Origin: Diatrype stigma
Taxonomy: Eukaryota; Ascomycota; Sordariomycetes; Xylariales; Diatrypaceae
Direction: 5' to 3'
Length of the DNA stretch: 64,000 nt
Assembly (NCBI GenBank): GCA_022225965.2
Contig: JAKJXP020000019.1
Location: forward strand, 494,220-558,219
Numbering within the stretch: position 1 is the stretch's first letter; each line of letters starts with the position of its first letter. The position numbers were made by a program, and so were the translations under genes. This document shows, piece by piece, positions 57,301-64,000 of the stretch. Below the pieces are notes generated by a model that saw only the letters and a program-made list of their open reading frames with translations, was not told the DNA's origin and ran no database searches.

Positions 57301-58990
57301 GCCAGGTAGGCACTACCTACCGAGACTCATAAGTTGGCAGTCATCTGATATTACACATGGTCATCCGCATCTACACAAATGTGCAAGTGGTTGGTAGGTT
57401 GGGGCAGCATTGACTGAACATGGAAGCAGGTAGCTGTATTGGCCATTCAAAGGGAAGGCATAAGGGGTACTCTGAGAGGTACCTAGGTACAATAATGAAC
57501 TCATGTGCATGGGTGATATATACATAGGGGTAAGTACCTACCTAGGTACATGCAACTAGTAACTCCTATTCATCGCCCTTTCTCTTTTGGTTCTCATCCC
57601 CACACTAACATCAACTATCACCTGCCGCACATAAAAACTGCCTATTGGCATTCTGCTGGGGTCAATTCTTAGAGAAAGCTTATTATGTTTGTATCAAGTG
57701 CCGATATCAACTAACATCTACCACATTCATTGCAGCAACCATGTATTAATCGTTAGAACGAATGGGTATTGAAGTGACTTTTCACAACCACCTTTGATCC
57801 ATGGATTGCACTAGGCATATACCAGGAGACCATTTACATTCGTCTATGCTGCTGATCTTAAAGCTGTAATATTCGCCAACCACATCGCATCCAATATGAA
57901 CTCCTGGTTCAAGGGGCTTAGTTTACCCCTTCAGATGGGTAGTCCAGTGGGTTCTTGATAAACCATACCAGATACCCCTTAGACTCTTCCCCAACGATTA
58001 CCCCTTAAACGCTAGGTACGTGCAACCATCACACACCAGTCACGACTGCAGCACCATGCATGTGACACACTACGGAATCTGTGGTAGTGTAACACTTGCA
58101 GGCACCTATGTACCTAGGTAGTCAGTTAGCATGTGGTCAGCTAAGCATGGACCCCTTTCAAAGCTTTCCCCCACCCCATTGGTTCAAGTTTCAATGCCAC
58201 TAGGTACCTAGGCAGTAGTGACCAAGATACCCGTAGAGGTTGCTTCCAAGGTTGATATCATACCTCCAGTCCTACGCCTGTTGTGAAGAATTGTGGAGTC
58301 ATCCCATCTCAGACACAGACAAGCCCAAGCTGCAGTGGCAAACGTATTCTTGTCAAAGCTTCCTAGGATTTGTCAACGATTGCAAAATAAGGTTTGGCTG
58401 CATCGCAGTTGCAGTGTGAATAGGATCACGTTTCCCCATCTGGACGCTCCATGTTCGATATCTACCTTACGTAGCCCGGAGGCACTGTTCAAGCTTAGCA
58501 TCACCTGCAACGCAACCTACACCAGGTTTGTCTTTTGATGCCTATCATCCTTAAGCAACACCACAGCGACTTGACAACTACGTGATGTTAGTATAGGTAG
58601 TCAACCAATATGCCTTAGGCTAACTGCATGTCAAGTGATAAGTTGCTATATGACAAGACAGAGAGTATATACGCTCGATAGGTAGGACATTCAATCTAAA
58701 CAAGCATGCGCAATACCTACATAGGTATGCTCACTGTTGTAAACAACCTCCAAGAGCAGCCCGTTTTCTACATACATGTACCATCTGAGTGAACTCGTGA
58801 CCATGCAAACGCTAGAGCCTAGATGTGTGACTAGAAACTGATTTCGTTCTGCCCATCTCGTTCCTTCCTCCTGAGTGTCTTTCCGGTCTTTTCATCCCAT
58901 CGTTCCCTGTCTGTGCACTGCACTTCAGCAAGCATCCTGGCAGGGTTGGTGTGCCCACCTAAATCTTGCGCACCCTCCGCTCCTTCTCCT
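54373..58990. other. 4.6 kb gene-poor spacer with transposon scraps
   Basis: The left end is the promoter of the acyl-CoA synthetase. No intact gene is seen. A decayed zinc-knuckle-like segment lies near 55960-56030. G runs are at 56271-56280 and 57269-57278. TACCTAGGTA palindromes recur (for example about 57480-57550 and 58108-58120). Confidence 0.5.
55800..56030 (+). pseudogene. Possible retroelement gag scrap with zinc-knuckle-like motif
   Basis: A coiled-coil-like stretch (IQALRTQVQVLKHSQ) is followed about 100 bp later by HKKLCGFCGEDHRVRD, then a stop where a Cys would be expected. The spacing is CX2CX3H, one short of a CCHC knuckle. It is suggestive of a gag end from a LINE or LTR element but weak. 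Confidence 0.3.
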
Positions 58991-59019
58991 AGTAACTTGC
59001 TCCCAACAGAACCCGCCAT

Positions 59020-59050
59020 ATAAATACGTCGGCGACTCCCCGTTCCTTGA
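59020..59050 (+). promoter_or_regulatory. TATA-like module with GTCGGCGAC, copy 1
   Basis: ATATAAATACGTCGGCGAC begins a module repeated near 59458 (ATATAAATCTTGTCGGCGAA). It could be a core promoter of the AlkB-like gene or of a non-coding transcript. Confidence 0.4.
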
Positions 59051-59051
59051 A

Positions 59052-59184
59052 CCACTTCACTTCTTCACAACCACTCTACTTCTCGCCAACCAGTTTACTT
59101 CTCGCCGACCACTTTACTTCTTGTCAGCCACTTCACTTCTCCCTAACCACTTCACTTCTCGTCGCCCGCTCTACTTCTCCCAAC
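59052..59184. repeat. Seven 19-bp tandem repeats, CCACTTYACTTCTCGCCRA
   Basis: Seven consecutive units each exactly 19 bp long, all containing ACTTCT, with substitutions at the flanks of each unit. The period is exact although the bases vary, so the array is old but has kept its spacing. Because 19 is not a multiple of 3, a coding role is unlikely. Confidence 0.85.
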
Positions 59185-59288
59185 CCCCTATGGAAACGTG
59201 GTGACGACTTCCTCTCCTTGATATAGTTTTTGTCGACAAGGCTTACTTCTTTTCTTTCCGATTTCTCTTTGTCCAACTAACCAAAGTT

Positions 59289-59418
59289 GTCGACGACCCC
59301 CTATTACGTCGACGACCCCCTATCACGTCGACGACCCCCTATCACGTTGACAACCCCTATTACGTCGACGACTCGTATTACGTCGACGACTCGTATTACG
59401 TCGACAACTCTACTTCTC
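59289..59418. repeat. Seven 18-19 bp tandem repeats, GTCGACGACCCCCTATTAC
   Basis: Three 19-bp units, three 18-bp units and one 19-bp end unit (GTCGACAACTCTACTTCTC). The end unit carries the ACTTCT core of the first array, so the two arrays appear to come from one ancestral unit. Each unit contains a GTCGAC palindrome. Confidence 0.85.
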
Positions 59419-59521
59419 AAGTCCATAGTAAAAGCTGGCACTGATATTCTTCCCCTCATATAAATCTTGTCGGCGAAGATCGTACCTTCTCCTCTATAGT
59501 CTCTCTTAACCAACTAACCAT

Positions 59522-59538
59522 AGTTGTCGGCGACAACT
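59522..59538. repeat. 17-base perfect palindrome AGTTGTCG-g-CGACAACT
   Basis: Perfect dyad with an 8-bp arm and one central base, about 140 bp upstream of the AlkB-like ATG. The half-site also occurs singly at about 59286-59293 (AGTTGTCGACGAC). Confidence 0.7.
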
Positions 59539-59553
59539 ATCTCATCATATCAG

Positions 59554-59676
59554 GTAAGTGTCGCCGACTTCATCGTAATCTGATTAAGCGTTATGGTTAT
59601 GTCGCTGCCGCTATTCCGCTCCTTCCGATAGCATATTCGCTTATTCCGCACTATTAATCCTACCTTTCCTACGTAG
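59554..59676 (+). other. Possible 5'-UTR intron of the AlkB-like gene
   Basis: A strong donor CAG|GTAAGTG at 59554 and an acceptor CTACGTAG ending at 59676, three bases before the ATG. It is plausible from the signals, but the branch site is not clear. Confidence 0.4.
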
Positions 59677-59678
59677 AT

Positions 59679-62305
59679 ATGGCCGGAAATATCCCAGCCG
59701 CACATGCCAATGGCCCAATTCAGGTCAAGAAGCGTCGGAGAAGCGACGATGATGCAGTCGTCGCTGCCTCTCCAGCAGCCAGAAGTCGCCGAACAGAGGC
59801 AGGGCCCTCGACTCGAACCCGCTCAAAGCTGCAATCACAAAGCTATATAGGTATGAAATCACGCCTTGATGTTTATGAGCTTCTCCTGAACTAAACGTTC
59901 CAGATAACGACAATATCGAGGCACATAGTTCCATTCCAATTACCTCTGCAGCAGCTGTTGAGGCTGAAAACACGGCTCCCGAGACCATTCCTGTTGATGC
60001 TACGACAGAGCCCATTAGCAAGGTGGACATTACCGTTCCACCCAAGAAAGATCTTGTCCAACTTCACGTTGGCAAGCCGATGCCGTCAGGAATGCCCAAG
60101 GTTTGGTCTGATACTAGGGCTGCAATGTGTAACGCATTGCCTTATTTTCGGGCACATCAAAGCAGCCTGTATCGAAATCTTGGGGTAGCTTATGGAATGA
60201 TGATTGACTCAAAGGTTGGAGACCAAGATATCTTCTCAAGCCAGGTCATTATCACGACTATGTGAGCACTCTTTCATGGTCTTATTGGGACATTGACACT
60301 AATTGCTGAATAGTGGTGGAGGCTGTGCGAGAGACACGAAGACGGGAGAGCTTCTCAGAGTAAAAAGTCAAGAAGAAGACAGCTCACTGGTTAAGACATT
60401 GTCTGCAGCTAAAGAAAGCGACCAGGCTATTGTAATGATTGCTGGTAAGTCAAAACGTATTTACAAAAGTCGGGACTAGTATCTTAACCGTTTTCTAGGA
60501 GAGGGGAATAGCCTTTGGCCCACGGTACCCTCGCATTATTACAACATACTTGACTACTTCCACATTACCGACATGTGGCCTGTCAAAACTCATGGGCGGA
60601 ATACCACAATGATTCACTGGATGGTGCGATTTGAGAAAATTGACCTCACCTCCCAATCTTGGTGGGCGCCTGGTATGTCCGGGTCAGAGGAAAAGCAGAT
60701 TGGAGATCAAGGCTGTCCACAAATGACTTGCGACACATGCAATCAAGTCAGCAAGGAGCAATACAAAGGAGGTTGGACATGCCTCAACTATAACTGCAGA
60801 GAGCTATTCAAGTTCGCAAATGCCACACCTGGTAGTCCAACTGATCTTACCTATACCAGCGAGTTCTTAGGAGAGAGGACTGCCCACAGATCAAGCGAAC
60901 CTTTACAGCCGCTTATTCCACCGTTACCAACTATTTCCAGCGACAATAAATTCGGCACAGGCACAGCTTGCCGGAATGGTATTGTCTGTTCCATATGTGG
61001 CTGCTGTTCCCGCAGGCTCAGATGGACAGGTTGGGACTGCGAAAACCCAGAATGCAACTTCGAATACACGGTCCCCTTTAACACCATGACCGCAGATGAT
61101 GTCAAGCTGGAACAACAGACATTTAGACCTAAGGAATATATTAACTCTGAGTTGGTTTCCCATTACGAAAAGCACATCGGCGGCTATAAGACCGACATTT
61201 ACACACTTCCTAGCGACCAAGAGGGCCAACTGGCTGGTGGGGTTATCATATTCCGTGCAACGGAAGAGATCAACAAGAAGTTGATGGGGCCTGATGAGCT
61301 TTTTCGTGATACACAACAGGTCGATATCGGCCTACGCCGAAATACAGCAATGCACGCAGGTAAATACCTCACTATCAAGAACACTTGCAAAGACTGATAT
61401 GCTAACTGGACTAGGAAGGAGAAGTGAACAAGTCACGTCACATTTCCAAAGCAATTGGGTAAGTAAGAACAATGGCAAAGTACCATAATGTAACTAACAT
61501 GTCATATTATAGGGTGCATACTACAAATTTGGAGTGGTCGTAAAATCTTCCCGCGGGTTTAGTGAGGCACCGCCTCCAATCCTGAAGTCGTTACATCGAC
61601 TTACATGGGCTGGGAAGAAGGCGATAAATGCCCTCAATACCCTTGCCCAAGAAGAAGACCTCAAAGCAGCAGAAGGATCGATGCCCTCCGATTTCATTCC
61701 ATTCAATGAGCTGCTATCGTTGGGATACTTCGAGTCATCAGTCATTAACGTACGTTTCCATAGATGGATGGCCTTTGTACCCCTTTAGACTGGGACTATT
61801 CAATTAACACTAACACGGACTTCTAGTACCATGATGATGGGGAAAAGGAGCTTAGCCCAACGGTTGCTACGCTTTCACTTGGTTCACCAGCTAAGATGCG
61901 TTTCAGACCCAAGAGGAAGTCCGATATTGGCCCCAAAGCCAAGAGTGTTTCCGGGAACAAGAAAGAAGTCATTTCTTTCACCTTAAACCATGGAGACATG
62001 GTGGTAATGCATGGGACCGAGATCCACAAGCACTATGAGGTATGTCTTGGGCTGTACTTGTTCAGAGTAAAACAAATACTAACTGTGTGGTAAAGCATGA
62101 AGTTAAACCAGGTGGCGCACTACGATTTGCTTTTACATGTCGTCATGTACTCCTTGACCGAATGGACAACGAGGAGCGACGTCAAGAGTCGTTAATAAAG
62201 GGTAAAATCCCGAAGGATTCCTTGAAGTACACGTACCACGGAGAAGACGTTACTGGCCAGGGCGTTAATGTTCATGACGAAGAAACAACCCCTAACGACT
62301 CCTAG
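59679..62305 (+). CDS. AlkB-like 2OG/Fe(II) oxygenase with twin Cys4 modules
   Basis: Exons 59679-59850, 59904-60261, 60314-60444, 60499-61359, 61415-61458, 61513-61749, 61827-62039 and 62096-62305 join in phase to 2226 nt (741 aa). N-terminus: basic KKRRR (17-21), likely nuclear signal, in a disordered region. Middle: two modules with the same spacing CX2CX13CX4C, at C298/C301/C315/C320 and C384/C387/C401/C406, each with a G-W-x-C-x-N-x-x-C end, probably zinc ribbons. C-terminal: AlkB-type double-stranded beta helix with H603-x-D605 (YHDDGE), distal H673 (KHYEHEV) and R682-x5-R688 (RFAFTCR), the full set for Fe(II) and 2-oxoglutarate. Upstream of that a block LGVAYGMMIDSKVGDQDIFS (about 165-185) looks conserved. 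AlkB enzymes demethylate DNA or RNA bases. I recall related uncharacterised fungal proteins; the substrate is unknown. All catalytic residues are intact. Confidence 0.85.
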
Positions 62306-63337
62306 TTCATACACACATTGCTCGGAGTCGTGACAAAACACGACAGCAAGAACTATATAACCATCTTACCTGAGTCATGTTGACGTATCATATACCTTCT
62401 ACCTACCACCAGAACCAGTTTCGCGATTTGAAGTTATTTCCTTACATTGCCGTGCGTTATATGCACTGCAACTGCACTACACTATGGCCATAGCAACGTA
62501 TCGCATTATCGTTGCCCCTTTTGCTTTCATCACAGCCTACCTAGCATGGTTTATTACGTTTTACCAACCTCTTGCTGTTTCTTATTCCTTGCATTTCGAA
62601 GCATCTCTAACACTGGGCTGAAACTGCCATGGTACGATATAAAGCTCGGAGCTTTTAACATTTACTGGGTGGCATGCTGAGCATGCCCTGAGCTACACAA
62701 GGAAGTGCCATGCAATCTCGGAGTGGCGGAATCCTTTCAATTTACTACATGCAAGTAGGTTACTTGAATTAGCTAGCTATCAATCACAATAAGTTGCATT
62801 CATGATTTAATGGACATGCAAGAAATGATTTAGATCTGGTATTAGTTCAGGCTCATCATCAGCTCATTGGCAGGTAAGTAAGTAGGCATGGCATTTTTAT
62901 GCACCAAGGGGTGCATGATGAATTTATATGATTATGCCCTTGGTATAATGTAATAGCGACCATGCCCTCTTCAAAGACTGGGAGGCCAGCTATGAGACTG
63001 TGCTAATGCTAGAACGTATCACTGAGAGGATTGTGATATACCGCTAGCTGGCAGTAGAGGGTGAGACTGGCAGGCCTGAGACGTTTGGCGCCTCTACCAG
63101 CATTATAAGGCATGCCTGCATCTTCCACAAGTGCCCTGCATTCGACAGGAAGTGATTCTTGAGAGCCACCCAGCCCTGATGTCACTAATGAGGTGTGTTG
63201 CCATCATCACACCACCAGCCGGTATCCCTCTCTTGGCTAGCTATTGATGACCTGGCAGCACATGCAGACAGACAGAGTCCTTTGGCTCGGCCATTGCTTG
63301 GAAAGTTGTTGTTCTTTTTCTCTCTCTCTTCTCCTCT
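62306..63337. other. Convergent intergenic stretch between the AlkB-like gene and RRP40
   Basis: No gene seen. A small hairpin TGCACC-aagg-GGTGCA lies near 62900-62916. The right end (63300-63330) is CT-rich. Confidence 0.5.
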
Positions 63338-63880
63338 TCAGCTCATGTCCTTGATCAACTTCCTTACGAGCTTCTTCTGCTGCTCCACGGTCAAGTTCCG
63401 CTCGTCCGTCTCCACAACAGCACGCCCAACAGCCAAGATCGTCTTGGTGCTCTCGCTGTTCACCCACAGCCTGCCATTGCGACCGACAGCCGTCTCGAAC
63501 GCCAGTCCTCCCGCAGCCCCCAACTCGTCCAGCACAACGACGCCGCCCTCCTCGGCCGCGCGCCGCATCAGCAGACGCCGCGCCATGGCCAGCGAGATGG
63601 CGAACAGCATGCCGCCCGTCAGGGGGCCCAGGCCGTCCGCCTTGCCCGTCGCGGCCGACACGCACTCCAGCTCGGCGTCCATGTGGCGGTTGGCCAGCGA
63701 GACGCGCGCGTAGACGAGCTGTCCCGCTGCCAGGTTAGGGCGCGCTTTCTTGGATGCCGCCTCGAATGCCATCTGGGGCAGCAGTGCGGGCGTGGTGTGG
63801 TCGCTCAGGCTGACGTACAGGTAGTCGCCGGATGTCTTCTGGACGGTGCCGATTACGAGGTCGCCGGTGGAGGGGGTGTA
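63338..63880 (-). CDS. RRP40: RNA exosome subunit RRP40, 3' exon (partial)
   Basis: The last exon runs 63880-63338 (181 codons with TGA at the low end), preceded on the minus strand by a CCACAG acceptor. It reads YTPSTGDLVIGTVQKTSGDY, an S1-type start, then MAFEAASKKARPNLAAGQLV, YARVSLANRHMDAELECVSA, the GKADGLGPLTGGMLF motif and a KH-type end. GxNG-like VGRNGRLWVNSE near residue 140 of the exon fits the Rrp40 KH domain. The protein is a cap subunit of the nuclear and cytoplasmic exosome that guides RNA to the Rrp44/Rrp6 nucleases. The 5' exon(s) lie beyond or at the edge of the window. The intron just upstream holds an 18-base G run (63938-63955), which is a C tract in the sense of the gene. 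Confidence 0.88.
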   Translation of the reverse strand, partial: YTPSTGDLVIGTVQKTSGDYLYVSLSDHTTPALLPQMAFEAASKKARPNLAAGQLVYARVSLANRHMDAELECVSAATGKADGLGPLTGGMLFAISLAMARRLLMRRAAEEGGVVVLDELGAAGGLAFETAVGRNGRLWVNSESTKTILAVGRAVVETDERNLTVEQQKKLVRKLIKDMS

Positions 63881-64000
63881 CTGTGGAAGCGACCGGGCGG
63901 GAGGAGGTTAGCAATTTGTTGGGATGAAATAGGGGAAGGGGGGGGGGGGGGGGGGCGTTGGGCGGGGGATGGACCGGGGACACAAACCCGTCCCCCGTGG
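63881..64000 (-). other. RRP40 intron and window edge
   Basis: Contains the acceptor of the last RRP40 exon, an 18-base G run (63938-63955) and GC-rich sequence. A coding end in the last 30 bases is possible but cannot be fixed. Confidence 0.4.

Noticed and set aside
59052..59418. CRISPR-like interpretation of the 19-bp arrays
   Set aside because: There are no unique spacers between units, the units are contiguous, and this is a fungal nuclear genome.
63735..63983. 82-codon minus-strand frame overlapping the RRP40 exon
   Set aside because: It reads through the acceptor and the G run in a different frame from the clear RRP40 exon.

Overview
The window looks like nuclear DNA of a filamentous ascomycete (Pezizomycotina, probably a Sordariomycete). 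The genes carry short GT-AG introns of about 50-120 nt, coding sequence is GC-rich, spacers are full of TACCTA/TACATACA microsatellites, and a 5.8 kb AT-rich Ty1/copia element shows the transition-only, CpA-depleting decay typical of repeat-induced point mutation (RIP). One N gap next to a 58-base poly-C run shows this is a draft assembly. I had no database, so family names come from recognised motifs and exon models were built by hand with phase checks.

Left part (1-25,900). A degenerate minisatellite region precedes a 7-exon multi-span membrane protein (2521-4192). A long gene-poor spacer leads to a RAP1/Krev-1/RSR1-type small GTPase (10451-11557) whose expected ATG is GTG. Another gene-poor stretch is followed by IPI3 (pre-60S ribosome assembly, minus strand) and a large single-exon, low-complexity protein of unknown function (21060-23687).

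Middle (25,900-41,200). A multi-span membrane-protein gene is a pseudogene: it carries a frame change and was split by the copia element, with a GCAT target-site duplication. Two solo-LTR-like remnants lie nearby. Next come a secreted CAP-like protein, a small Cys/Gln-rich protein with a 5'-UTR intron, and a minus-strand three-span membrane protein.

Right part (41,200-64,000) is a gene-dense housekeeping block: ATG29 (autophagy), a mitochondrial single-span protein, an Arb2-domain protein (related to the RNAi/heterochromatin factor Arb2), mitochondrial ribosomal protein MRP2/uS14m, a small hydrophilic protein, and a 4-coumarate-CoA-ligase-like acyl-CoA synthetase. After a 5.3 kb spacer with unusual 19-bp tandem arrays comes an 8-exon AlkB-like 2-oxoglutarate/Fe(II) oxygenase with two identically spaced Cys4 modules (59679-62305), then the 3' part of RRP40 (RNA exosome) at the edge. 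The genes do not form an obvious biosynthetic cluster. The most interesting unit is the AlkB-like gene together with its repeat-rich upstream region.
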